From an uncultured Oscillospiraceae bacterium (GTDB lineage: Bacteria; Bacillota; Clostridia; Oscillospirales; Oscillospiraceae): a DNA stretch of 59,224 bases. The stretch is from positions 1 through 59,224 of the forward strand of contig CAKTRJ010000012.1 in NCBI GenBank assembly GCA_934597345.1. The letters are read 5' to 3'. The notes beneath the pieces are model-generated. The model was given only the letters and a program-made list of their open reading frames with translations. It was not told the DNA's origin and made no database searches. Made by a program: the position numbers and the translations under genes. Shown here one piece after another: positions 34,988 through 43,545 of the stretch; position 1 is the first letter of the stretch; each line of letters begins with the position of its first letter.

Positions 34988-37900
34988 ATGAACGGTCTGC
35001 TGAAAGAATTATTGCAAATGCCCGAGGCCCGCGCGCTGCTGGACAGCACCCTGCGGGGCGATAAGCCGCTGGTCACCGGCGTATCTCCCGTCCATCGCGC
35101 CATGCTGGCGGCCGCCATCTGTCAGGAGACGGGCCGCCCCATGCTGGCGCTGTGCGGCGACGAGACGGAGGCCCTCCGCCTGTGCGGCGATCTCCGCGCC
35201 CTGACGGGCCGCCAGGTGACGCTGCTGCGGCGCCGTGACTGGCAATTGCGGCCCTCGGCGGCGTCCAGCCGCAGCTGGGAGCATCAGCGTCTGGCGGCGC
35301 TGTACGCCATGGCGTCGGGACAGGCGCCGCTGGTGGTGGCTGCCATCGACGCGGCGGTGCAGCGGTGTATCCCCGCTGATGTGCTGCGGGATGCCGCCAT
35401 TACCCTGAAAATCGGCGAAAGCTATCCGGTGGAGGAGCTGACGGCGGGGCTGATCCGCGCGGGCTACGTCCGATGTCAGCAGGTGGAGGGGCCCGGCCAG
35501 TTCGCCCTGCGGGGCGGGATACTGGACGTGTTCTCTCCCGCCATGGAGCAGCCGGTGCGCTGCGAATTCTGGGATGACGAGCTGGATGCCATGGGCGCGT
35601 TTGACGTGACCACCCAGCGGCGTGTCCATAACCTGAACGAGACATTGCTGCTGCCCGCCGGAGAGGTACTGCCCTTCCGTGGGGCGGACACGGCGGAGAA
35701 GGCCGCCGCCGCGCTGGAGGCGGCAGGGAAGCGGCTGAAAAAGAAGGAGCAGGCCCAGCCGCTGCTGCGGCAGCTGGAGAGTGATGCCGCGGCGCTGCGG
35801 CAGGGCATGGCGCCCGGCGGCAGCGACCGGTATCTGGCGGCGGTGTACCCGGAAAAGACCACGGTGCTGGACTATCTGCCGCAGGACGCTGTGATCTGTG
35901 TCTGCGAGGGCGGACGGGTCAGCGAGGGCCTGAAGGGTTGGTTGTGGCAGCTGAAGGAGGACGTGGCCGCCGCAGCGGAAAACGGCTTCATGGCCCCGGC
36001 CATGGGTGAGCTTTCCCTGACGGAGGGCGAGACGGCGGCCCGATTGGCCCGCTTCGCCCTGTGCCAGATGGACAGCCTGCCCACCAGCCGGTATCTGCTG
36101 CCGCCGGGCGAGCTGCTACAGATCTCCGCCCGCCAGCTAAGCACCTACGGCGGCTCGCTGGAGACGGCGGCCAGCGATATGGAGCACTATCTCACCGCTG
36201 GCTACCGGGTGGTGGTGCTGTGCGGCGGCGAGGTCCGCGCCCGCAACATGCAGGAGCTGCTGTGGAGCCGGAGCATCACGGCGGCGCTGTCGCTGGACGG
36301 CAGTGCGCTGCTTCAGCCGGGACAGGCGGCCATCCAGCTGGGCGCGGTCAGCGCGGGAAGCGAATGGCCGTCGCTGAAGCTGGCGGTGCTGACGGAGGGT
36401 CAGCTGACGGAGAGCGTCAGCGGCAAAAAGGGCAAGGCCCGCCGCGTCAAGGACAGCAATCGCCAGAAGCTGCAATCCTATACCGACCTGACCCCCGGCG
36501 ATCTGGTGGTGCATGCCCACCACGGCATCGGCCGCTTTGTGGAGATGCTGCGTCTGCCAGTGGACGGGGTGGAAAAGGACTATATCAAGATCGCCTACGC
36601 CGGAAGCGACTGCCTGTATGTACCGGCCACATCGCTGGATCTGGTCAGCAAATACATCGGTGCTGGCGGCGGTGAGGACGGGGAGAAGCCCGCCAGGCTC
36701 AATAAGCTGGGCGGCACCGAGTGGGCCAAGACCACCTATCGGGCCAAGGCCGCTGCCAAAGAGCTGGCGGCGGGCCTGATCCAGCTGTACGCCCAGCGGC
36801 AGCGGCAGCCGGGCTTCGCCTTTTCGCCCGACAGCCCGTGGCAGCGGGAGTTCGAGGACGCCTTCGACTACGAAGAGACCGGCGACCAGCTGCGGGCCAT
36901 CGAGGAGATCAAGGGCGACATGGAAAAGCCCGCCCCCATGGATCGTCTGCTGTGCGGCGACGTGGGCTACGGCAAGACGGAGGTGGCCCTGCGGGCCGTG
37001 ATGAAGTGTATTCTGGACGGCAAGCAGGCGGCCATTCTGGTGCCCACCACCGTGCTGGCCCAGCAGCATTACGTCACCGCCCAGAACCGCTTCCGCTCCT
37101 TCCCGGTGACGGTGGAGGTGCTGTCCCGGTTCCGCACCCCCAAGCAGATCAAGCAGGTGCTGGAGCGGGTGAAGGCGGGCCGCGTCGATCTGCTGATCGG
37201 CACCCACAAGCTGCTGAACAAGAGCGTGGAGTTCAAGGATCTGGGCCTTCTCATCATCGACGAGGAGCAGCGCTTCGGCGTCACCCACAAGGAAAAGCTG
37301 CGGGAGCGGGCCCGGCAGGTGGACACCCTGACCCTGTCCGCCACCCCCATTCCCCGGACGCTGAACATGGCCCTGTCCGGTATCCGGGACATGAGCACCA
37401 TCGAGGAGCCGCCGCAGGATCGCCAGCCGGTGCAGACCTATGTGCTGGAGCACGACTGGGGCGTGATCGCCGAGGCCATCCACCGGGAGCTGGATCGGGG
37501 CGGACAGGTCTACTACCTTCACAACCGTGTGGAGAACATCGAAAACACCGCCGGACGGCTGCGGCAGCTGCTGGGGGAGGAGACGGCCATCGCCACCGCC
37601 CACGGCAAGATGGGCGAGCGGGAGCTGAGCCACGTCATGCAGCAAATGGCCGACGGCGAGATACAGGTGCTGGTATGCACCACCATTATCGAGACCGGCA
37701 TCGACATCCCCAATGTGAATACCCTCATCATCGAGGACGCCGACCGGATGGGGCTGAGCCAGCTGCACCAGATCCGGGGCCGCGTGGGCCGCTCCGGACG
37801 GCGGGCCTACGCCTATCTCACCTACCGCACCGGCAAGGTGCTCAGCGAGGTGGCCAGCAAGCGGCTGTCCGCCATCCGGGAATATGTGGAGTTCGGCAGC

Positions 37901-38545
37901 GGCTTCCGCATCGCCATGCGGGATCTGGAGATCCGGGGCGCGGGCAACCTGCTGGGACCGGAGCAGTCCGGCTATATGATGTCGGTGGGCTATGACATGT
38001 ACCTGAAGCTTTTGAACGACGCGGTGCTGGAGCAGCAGGGCAAGCGGGCGGAGATCCCGCCGGAGTGCGCCGCCGACCTCACGGTGTCGGCCTATATCCC
38101 GGAGCGCTATGTGCCTGCGGCGGAGCAGCGGATGGATCTTTACCGCCGCATCGCCGCCATCCGCACCAACGAGGATGCCGCGGAGCTGACCGACGAGCTG
38201 CTGGATCGCTACGGCGACGTACCCCCGGCGGTCAGCGCGCTGCTGGATGTGGCGCTGCTGCGGTCAGCGGCGGCAAAGGCCGGTATCTGCGACATCACCC
38301 AGCGGGGGACGCAGCTGGTGTTTTCCTTCGGCCCCCGGCCGGATATCGCCGCCGTGGCCGCCGTGTGCGGCATGGCGTCCTATCGCCAGCGTTTACAGCT
38401 GAGCGCCGCGGCCCAGCCGAAGCTGACATTGTATTTACAGCCCAAGGAGGATGCCCTCTCCGCCGCCGGAAAGCTGGTGGAGGAGCTGGCATTGCAGCAC
38501 ACAGAAAATACAGGCGGCACGCCTGACAAGGAGGAACAACCATGA
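34988..38545 (+). CDS. mfd: Transcription-repair coupling factor
   Basis: Mfd removes stalled RNA polymerase at DNA damage and recruits UvrABC. At 1,185 aa it is full length: a UvrB-like N-terminal module, the RNA-polymerase interaction domain (YTDLTPGDLVVHAHHGIGRF near residue 500), and the translocase motor with Walker A GDVGYGKTEVAL, the DEEQRFG box, LSATPIPRTL, and the TRG region RIAMRDLEIRGAGNLLGPEQ. A C-terminal domain starts ASVAYIPERYVPAAEQRMD-like (SAYIPERYVPAAEQRMDLYR). ATG 34988 follows AAAGGAGGGG; longer in-frame starts run into the repeat. The stop overlaps the next gene by four bases. Confidence 0.97.
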   Translation: MNGLLKELLQMPEARALLDSTLRGDKPLVTGVSPVHRAMLAAAICQETGRPMLALCGDETEALRLCGDLRALTGRQVTLLRRRDWQLRPSAASSRSWEHQRLAALYAMASGQAPLVVAAIDAAVQRCIPADVLRDAAITLKIGESYPVEELTAGLIRAGYVRCQQVEGPGQFALRGGILDVFSPAMEQPVRCEFWDDELDAMGAFDVTTQRRVHNLNETLLLPAGEVLPFRGADTAEKAAAALEAAGKRLKKKEQAQPLLRQLESDAAALRQGMAPGGSDRYLAAVYPEKTTVLDYLPQDAVICVCEGGRVSEGLKGWLWQLKEDVAAAAENGFMAPAMGELSLTEGETAARLARFALCQMDSLPTSRYLLPPGELLQISARQLSTYGGSLETAASDMEHYLTAGYRVVVLCGGEVRARNMQELLWSRSITAALSLDGSALLQPGQAAIQLGAVSAGSEWPSLKLAVLTEGQLTESVSGKKGKARRVKDSNRQKLQSYTDLTPGDLVVHAHHGIGRFVEMLRLPVDGVEKDYIKIAYAGSDCLYVPATSLDLVSKYIGAGGGEDGEKPARLNKLGGTEWAKTTYRAKAAAKELAAGLIQLYAQRQRQPGFAFSPDSPWQREFEDAFDYEETGDQLRAIEEIKGDMEKPAPMDRLLCGDVGYGKTEVALRAVMKCILDGKQAAILVPTTVLAQQHYVTAQNRFRSFPVTVEVLSRFRTPKQIKQVLERVKAGRVDLLIGTHKLLNKSVEFKDLGLLIIDEEQRFGVTHKEKLRERARQVDTLTLSATPIPRTLNMALSGIRDMSTIEEPPQDRQPVQTYVLEHDWGVIAEAIHRELDRGGQVYYLHNRVENIENTAGRLRQLLGEETAIATAHGKMGERELSHVMQQMADGEIQVLVCTTIIETGIDIPNVNTLIIEDADRMGLSQLHQIRGRVGRSGRRAYAYLTYRTGKVLSEVASKRLSAIREYVEFGSGFRIAMRDLEIRGAGNLLGPEQSGYMMSVGYDMYLKLLNDAVLEQQGKRAEIPPECAADLTVSAYIPERYVPAAEQRMDLYRRIAAIRTNEDAAELTDELLDRYGDVPPAVSALLDVALLRSAAAKAGICDITQRGTQLVFSFGPRPDIAAVAAVCGMASYRQRLQLSAAAQPKLTLYLQPKEDALSAAGKLVEELALQHTENTGGTPDKEEQP

Positions 38546-39594
38546 AAAAAGAAACCTTTCACCTGACGATCCGATTTCTGGTGGGTCTGGCGGCGTCGCT
38601 GCTGATCTGTTCCGGTATGATCATGACGGAGAAGCTGGGCAGCAATAAGCCGCTGATCCAGCAGGCCAGCGGCCTGAAGGGCACCGAGACCGTCATGACC
38701 GTGAACGGCGAGCCGGTCACTGCCGAGGAGTACCTGTATCTGGTCTCCTATTCCGCCCAGTCGCTGACCTATTACGGCATCACCGATCTGAACACGGAGC
38801 TGGGCGAGGGCTATACCGCCGCCGATTATGTACGGGAGCAGGCGGAGTCCCAGGCCGTTCAGCAGGCGATGATCCGCAAGTGGGCCAAGGATGTGAACGT
38901 GACCCTGACGGAGGAGGATCAGGCGGCGTTGCAGGCGCAGAAGGACGCCTATGGCGCGGATCTGGAGAAGGCACTGAAGCTCAATGGCATCAGCGAGGCC
39001 CAGTATGACCAGCTGATGAACACCTCCGCTCTGTATAACCGGCTCTATGCCGCCTATTGCGGCGCGGACGGCGAGATGCGGCCCAGCGACAGCGACCTGA
39101 CCGCCATGGCGGAGGATCACGGCCTGATGACCGCCGATGTGCTATTCATCAGCACCACTGAGCTGGATGACGCGGCCAAGGCCGACGCCAAAGCCCTGAT
39201 GGAGGACTATGCCCGTCAGATCGCCGCTGCCGACGACAAGGCCGCCGGCTTTGCCACGCTGGAAGCGGGAGAGAACGTGACCGTCAATGCCGGCGTTACC
39301 TATGACGGCTGCGATGAAACGGCGCTGAACACGGCGCTGGCCGCCCTGGCGGAGGATGAGGTCAGCAGCGTCATCGAGGACGAGAGCGGCTATTATGTGG
39401 CGCTGCGCCGTCCCACGGATCTGAATGCCGCGGCGGAAATGGCCTTCGGTGAGGATATGTCCGCACGCATGGCCAACGCCCAGACGGCGTACAATGAGGC
39501 GGTGTACAGTAAGATCGACGTGGCCGCCTACTATACCCGGTTCTCCGCCGCCCAGCAGAAGCTGTATACCCAGCTGACGGAGGCGCAGGGCTGA
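38542..39594 (+). CDS. Membrane-anchored SurA/PrsA-like foldase (PPIC-type region)
   Basis: An N-terminal basic stretch and one membrane helix (about residues 10-27, no lipobox) anchor an extracellular protein. TVMTVNGEPVTAEEYLYLVS is the typical SurA-N/PrsA opening, followed by a long helical chaperone region. Residues about 195-290 (MTADVLFISTTELDDAAKAD to IEDESGYYVALRRP) correspond to a parvulin-type PPIase domain, but the usual catalytic-pocket residues are not obvious, so it may be a chaperone only. The start overlaps the mfd stop (ATGA), as often seen for foldase genes behind mfd in Firmicutes. Confidence 0.82.
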   Translation: MKKETFHLTIRFLVGLAASLLICSGMIMTEKLGSNKPLIQQASGLKGTETVMTVNGEPVTAEEYLYLVSYSAQSLTYYGITDLNTELGEGYTAADYVREQAESQAVQQAMIRKWAKDVNVTLTEEDQAALQAQKDAYGADLEKALKLNGISEAQYDQLMNTSALYNRLYAAYCGADGEMRPSDSDLTAMAEDHGLMTADVLFISTTELDDAAKADAKALMEDYARQIAAADDKAAGFATLEAGENVTVNAGVTYDGCDETALNTALAALAEDEVSSVIEDESGYYVALRRPTDLNAAAEMAFGEDMSARMANAQTAYNEAVYSKIDVAAYYTRFSAAQQKLYTQLTEAQG

Positions 39595-39674
39595 TCAGAA
39601 TTGGTTGATTTGACGAAAAGCGAGTGGATTTCCTGACACGAATCACGATTTTTTCACAAAAAACCATTTTTGGA

Positions 39675-39703
39675 TTGACATATGTTAAAAAATTAACTAT
39701 GAT
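39675..39703 (+). promoter_or_regulatory. Thiolase promoter
   Basis: TTGACA (39675-39680), 17 bases, TATGAT (39698-39703). It is close to consensus and fits a highly expressed gene. Confidence 0.85.
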
Positions 39704-39767
39704 AGTACCACTGGAACACATCAGTGTACTGTATATTTTTCCAACAATCATTTTAGGAGGAACTATC

Positions 39768-41024
39768 ATGAAGGATCTGTACGTTGTCAACTGCTGCCGT
39801 ACCGCCATCGGCTCCTTTGGCGGATCCCTGAAGAACACCCCCGCCGCCGACATGGGCGCCATCGTCGTCAAGGAAGCGCTGAAGCGCGCCAACGTGGCTC
39901 CCGAGAACGTGGATGAGGTCATGTTCGGCTGCATCCTGACCGCTGCTCAGGGTCAGAACGTTGCCCGTCAGGTTTCCATCAAGGCCGGTATTCCTTATTC
40001 CGTTCCCGCTTATACCGTGGGTATGGTCTGCGGCTCCGGTATGAAGTCCGTCATCGAGGGCGCCCGCTCCATCCTGGCCGGCGACAGTGACATCGTGGTC
40101 TGCGGCGGTACCGAGAACATGAGCGCCGCTCCCTTCGCCTCTCTGGACGCCCGCTGGGGCGCTCGTATGGGCGACAAGAAGCTGGTCGACACCATGATCA
40201 AGGACGGCCTGTGGGATGCTTACAACAACTACCACATGGGCACCACCGCCGAGAATATCAACGACATCTGGGGCATCACCCGCGAGGAGCAGGACGCTTT
40301 CGCCGCCGCCTCCCAGCAGAAGACCGAGGCCGCTCAGGCCGCCGGCAAGTTTGACGCTGAGATCGTTGCCGTTCCCATCAAGGTCAAGAAGGAGATCGTG
40401 GAGTTCAAGAAGGACGAGTATCCCAAGGCCGGCGTCACCAAGGAAGGCATCGCCAAGCTGAAGGGCGCGTTCCCCGTGGGCCCCGAGTCCCCCAATCCCC
40501 AGGTGGTACATACCTTCGAGGTCACCGGCGCTCAGGATGCCGCTGACAAGGGTCAGCAGCGCGTGACCGCCGCCAACGCCTCCGGCATCAACGACGGCGC
40601 TGCCGCCATCGTGCTGGCCTCTGGCGAGGCTGTCGCCAAGTACGGCCTGAAGCCCATGGCCAAGTTGATCGGCTGGGGCCAGGGCGGCGTGGATCCCAAG
40701 ATCATGGGCGTTGGCCCCGTGCCCGCTTCCCGTCAGGCTATGGCCAAGGCCGGCGTCACCATCGACGACATCGACCTGATCGAGGCCAACGAGGCGTTCG
40801 CTGCCCAGTCCATCGCTGTGGCCCGCGAGCTGCACTTCGACATCAACAAGGTCAACGTCAACGGCGGCGCTATCTCCCTGGGTCACCCCGTGGGCGCTTC
40901 CGGTGCTCGTATCATCGTCACCCTGCTGCACGAGATGCAGAAGCGCGACGACGCCAAAAAGGGTCTGGCTACCCTGTGCATCGGCGGCGGTATGGGCGTT
41001 GCCACCATCTTCGAGAAGTGCTGA
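39768..41024 (+). CDS. thlA: Acetyl-CoA acetyltransferase (thiolase II)
   Basis: It condenses two acetyl-CoA to acetoacetyl-CoA, the first step toward butyrate in many gut Clostridia. The nucleophile Cys is in GMVCGSGMKSVIEGA (near residue 89), the His in NGGAISLGHPVGASGARI, and the second Cys in LATLCIGGGMGVA. IEANEAFAAQS is also typical. It is 418 aa, about 25 longer than usual because of an insertion near residues 215-245 (VKKEIVEFKKDEYPKAGV). ATG 39768 has AGGAGG eight bases upstream. The gene is monocistronic. No other butyrate genes are in this window. Confidence 0.95.
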   Translation: MKDLYVVNCCRTAIGSFGGSLKNTPAADMGAIVVKEALKRANVAPENVDEVMFGCILTAAQGQNVARQVSIKAGIPYSVPAYTVGMVCGSGMKSVIEGARSILAGDSDIVVCGGTENMSAAPFASLDARWGARMGDKKLVDTMIKDGLWDAYNNYHMGTTAENINDIWGITREEQDAFAAASQQKTEAAQAAGKFDAEIVAVPIKVKKEIVEFKKDEYPKAGVTKEGIAKLKGAFPVGPESPNPQVVHTFEVTGAQDAADKGQQRVTAANASGINDGAAAIVLASGEAVAKYGLKPMAKLIGWGQGGVDPKIMGVGPVPASRQAMAKAGVTIDDIDLIEANEAFAAQSIAVARELHFDINKVNVNGGAISLGHPVGASGARIIVTLLHEMQKRDDAKKGLATLCIGGGMGVATIFEKC

Positions 41025-41045
41025 GTGCATACTTGATGATCTGAT

Positions 41046-41077
41046 AAAAGGAGAGGGCCGCAAGGCCCTCTCCTTTC
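41046..41077 (+). terminator. Rho-independent terminator of the thiolase gene
   Basis: AAAGGAGAGGGCC and GGCCCTCTCCTTT pair perfectly around GCAA. Confidence 0.88.
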
Positions 41078-41170
41078 CTGTCGAAAGAAAATTGCGGATA
41101 GCAAAAAGAAATTTTGAAAAAGGGTTGACGGAAGGAACAAAATGTGGTATTCTAATCCTTGCCAGTATCC

Positions 41171-41256
41171 GCCGGTGTGGTGGAATGGTAGACACAGGAG
41201 ACTTAAAATCTCCCGGTAGCAATACCGTACCGGTTCGAGTCCGGTCACCGGCACCA
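41171..41256 (+). tRNA. tRNA-Leu (UAA)
   Basis: The acceptor GCCGGTG pairs with CACCGGC, the anticodon loop is CTTAAAA giving TAA, a long class II variable arm (CGGTAGCAATACCG) is present, the T arm contains GGTTCGAGTCC, and CCA is encoded. Confidence 0.96.
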
Positions 41257-41276
41257 ATTCCGGTAAAACTCCATAT

Positions 41277-41352
<76 letters not shown>

Positions 41353-41354
41353 AC

Positions 41355-41404
41355 AAAAAGAGTCACAAAATCATTGTTTTAGATGGTTTTGTGATTCTTT
41401 TTTT
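41355..41404 (+). terminator. Terminator after the tRNA pair
   Basis: AAAAAGAGTCACAAAA pairs with TTTTGTGATTCTTTTT (one G-T) around an 18-base loop and is followed by further T residues. Confidence 0.85.
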
Positions 41405-41440
41405 ACTTTTTTGCGTAGTTTGCAAAAGCATCTCAGCACT

Positions 41441-41637
41441 TTTGACACCAACGATTGACACCAACCGGCTTTTTGACCCCAAATGACACCAAATTTGATA
41501 GCGACGTGAACAAAGAATTTTCATATTTTTCTCAGACATTTCACTATCAAAATACACGTCAATTTGGGCTTTGACACCAACGCGTTGGTGTCAAAGGCAG
41601 ATTGTCAGATTTTATGAAGCCTCTGCGTTGGTGTCAA
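41441..41637. promoter_or_regulatory. Putative integrase arm-site array (TTGACACCAA repeats)
   Basis: Seven copies of [T]TGACACCAA or a close variant lie between the tRNA and the end of the integrase gene. Four are direct: 41442, 41455, 41474 (TTGACCCCAA) and 41484. A 26-bp perfect palindrome at 41570-41595 is made of two facing copies, and an inverted copy at 41627-41637 lies inside the last integrase codons. Clustering beside tRNA and int is what arm-type recombinase sites look like. Confidence 0.65.
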
Positions 41638-42847
41638 CTGAGCAGTTATCTGTACCAATGCAGCTTTTATAGTGGCCCCGCATTTTCTCCATACTGTCTT
41701 TCTTATGATCCGGAAGAGCGTGAGCATAGAGATTGAGCGTAGTCGATGCCTGCGCGTGGCCGAGTATCGTCGATAGAACTTTGATGTCCATACCGGATTC
41801 CAACGCCCTTGTTGCGAAGGTGTGACGCAGTGCATGAAAGTTTGTCGGCTCAATTCCAGCATCCGCAACAACACGCTTGAAAAGCGTCTGATATACTTTA
41901 GGATCACATGCTGCACCCAGAGGGGTAGCGAAAACATAATCCTCGTCATGATAGGCTTTGCCCAAGGTGCCTTTTAGAGCGTCTTGCTTTTCTTTGTATG
42001 CCATCAAATCTTTCCAGAGTTCATCAAACAAAGGGATCTTGCGCTTGGACAAATCCGATTTAGGTGAACGCACAACGATTTCTGTCGAGGTAATACCTGC
42101 ACTTTTTTGAACGAGACGGCCTTTTTCATCGACCTTTTGCAACCGACCTAGTGTTCTCCTGATGTGAATGCAATGTTCCTTTTTGTTTACGTCCTTCCAT
42201 TGCAGTCCAAGTAGTTCACCTAATCGCAGGCCGGTATTGACAGCGAAGGTTATGCCATAAGCATGTATCTCCTCCGCGCGGCTCACTGCTTCCTGCAGAG
42301 CTGTTTGCTCCTCTGGTGATAGGACGCGCATTTCTTTGGCTTTGACCTTTGGTAGCTTGACGCCTAGGATTGGGTTACGGATAATCTTGCGGTCAATGAC
42401 CGCTTGATCCAAAGCAGCATGCAGCATATTGTAAATGTTCCGTAATGTCTTGGGAGCTAATCCACCTTTAGTCCCTGAGCCAGACTTTTTCTTAAAGAAT
42501 CTTTGGAGATTTTCAGTACTCAGGGATGTCAGCTTTATTTGCCCCAATTCTGGAACAAGGTGCAGCCGTACATATCCCTCATAAGAGATATATGTTGACC
42601 GCTTTACTGTTGGCAGTGCATATAACTCCAGCCAGTCTCGCAGCCATTTTTCTACGCTGTACTTATTGGGTTCTATGTAGGCACCCTTTGCAATCTCATT
42701 TAGAATTTCATTGAGTTTTCGCCTCACCTCCTCGAAAGAATCGCCGTAGACTGTTCTTCGTTTGCTATCCACAGTATAGCGCCCCATATAACGGCCATCT
42801 TTGCGTTTTGTAATGGAGCCTTCTCCATTTGCTTTCTTTTTGCCCAT
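41612..42847 (-). CDS. int: Tyrosine recombinase (phage/ICE integrase)
   Basis: It catalyses site-specific integration at the tRNA. There is an N-terminal arm-binding-type domain (GEGSITKRKDGRYMGRYTVD), a SAM-like core-binding domain (YSVEKWLRDWLELYALPTVK) and a C-terminal catalytic domain. The catalytic set is visible: Arg in NTGLRLGELLGLQWKDV, HALRHTFATRA, LGHAQAS and the nucleophile in LNLYAHALP. The length is 411 aa from ATG 42847 with AAGGAGG upstream; a longer frame to 42925 would cover the promoter region. Its stop end carries one arm-like repeat. The excisionase gene lies directly upstream on the same strand. Confidence 0.95.
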   Translation of the reverse strand: MGKKKANGEGSITKRKDGRYMGRYTVDSKRRTVYGDSFEEVRRKLNEILNEIAKGAYIEPNKYSVEKWLRDWLELYALPTVKRSTYISYEGYVRLHLVPELGQIKLTSLSTENLQRFFKKKSGSGTKGGLAPKTLRNIYNMLHAALDQAVIDRKIIRNPILGVKLPKVKAKEMRVLSPEEQTALQEAVSRAEEIHAYGITFAVNTGLRLGELLGLQWKDVNKKEHCIHIRRTLGRLQKVDEKGRLVQKSAGITSTEIVVRSPKSDLSKRKIPLFDELWKDLMAYKEKQDALKGTLGKAYHDEDYVFATPLGAACDPKVYQTLFKRVVADAGIEPTNFHALRHTFATRALESGMDIKVLSTILGHAQASTTLNLYAHALPDHKKDSMEKMRGHYKSCIGTDNCSVDTNAEAS

Positions 42848-42933
42848 ACTTTTATTGATCCTCCTTACTGTCGTACAGGCATATAAATCGTACCATGTGG
42901 GATATAAACCTTTAGGTTTTTCCACACATAATA

Positions 42934-42962
42934 TCTATACGACTTTCCGAAGGAAAACTCAA
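42934..42962 (-). promoter_or_regulatory. Integrase promoter
   Basis: On the minus strand, TTGAGT (42962-42957), 17 bases, TATAGA (42939-42934). Just downstream an inverted repeat AAACCT-TT-AGGTTT (42906-42919) lies over the early transcript and could be an operator. Confidence 0.65.
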
Positions 42963-42993
42963 CAGAAATCAAAGCAAATAACAAAAGTGCCTT

Positions 42994-43206
42994 TTATGTG
43001 TTGTTGCGTTCTTTACCAAAGTTGGCGTCCATCCACTCCAAAAAGTGTTTTTTACTGATGATGATTCTTCTGCCAACTCGAATTTTAGGAAAATCATACC
43101 TGTTTACGACTTCATAAGTCTTATTTTTAGAAATGCCCAAAATCTTTGACAATTCGCGCGGGCCAAATACCATAGGGATATCTTCTATATCTTTGTAGTG
43201 ATCCAT
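42994..43206 (-). CDS. xis: Excisionase-type helix-turn-helix protein, 70 aa
   Basis: One winged-helix domain of the excisionase/MerR-like type fills the protein: VFGPRELSKILGISKNKTYEVVNRYDFPKIRVGRRIIISKKHFLEW has the helix-turn-helix followed by the beta wing typical of ICE excisionases. The start at 43206 has AAGGAG nine bases upstream; a longer in-frame extension is not supported. It reads toward int and should act as a directionality factor, bending DNA at the attachment site. Confidence 0.88.
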   Translation of the reverse strand: MDHYKDIEDIPMVFGPRELSKILGISKNKTYEVVNRYDFPKIRVGRRIIISKKHFLEWMDANFGKERNNT

Positions 43207-43490
43207 TTCACATCTCCTTATTTCCTTTTTGGCGCCACCTACCGGCCCATTTCCTGCGCTCGCTTCGACCACGTATTTGCAGGCTGCCGCTGTGCAGCAC
43301 TTATGCAGTGGGTGCGCTCCACTGTGTCCTCGCGCACTATCCGCCGCTCCTGTATAACCTCCGGTGGGGCTGTTCAGTTTTCAAGGTTCATGTAATAGAA
43401 CAATTAGGAAGATCCACCTACATTGTCCTCTCACATAATAAAAACAAAACCAAATGATGGAATATAACATTTTTAAAAAAGATTTATTGA
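43207..43490. other. Divergent intergenic region between xis and the kinase gene
   Basis: No gene is seen. The minus-strand leader of xis (about 43210-43400) is GC-rich and contains short imperfect hairpins, such as one around 43285-43315 (GCTGTGCAGC). The part near the kinase is very AT-rich. I could not place a convincing xis promoter. Confidence 0.4.
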
Positions 43491-43519
43491 TTGCCGCCAG
43501 CTCGCTTAACCTGTATAAT
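43491..43519 (+). promoter_or_regulatory. Kinase gene promoter
   Basis: TTGCCG (43491-43496), 17 bases, TATAAT (43514-43519). AAAGGAGGG (43532-43540) follows before the ATG at 43546. Confidence 0.75.
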
Positions 43520-43545
43520 GGACTCAAAGGTAAAGGAGGGCGGCT

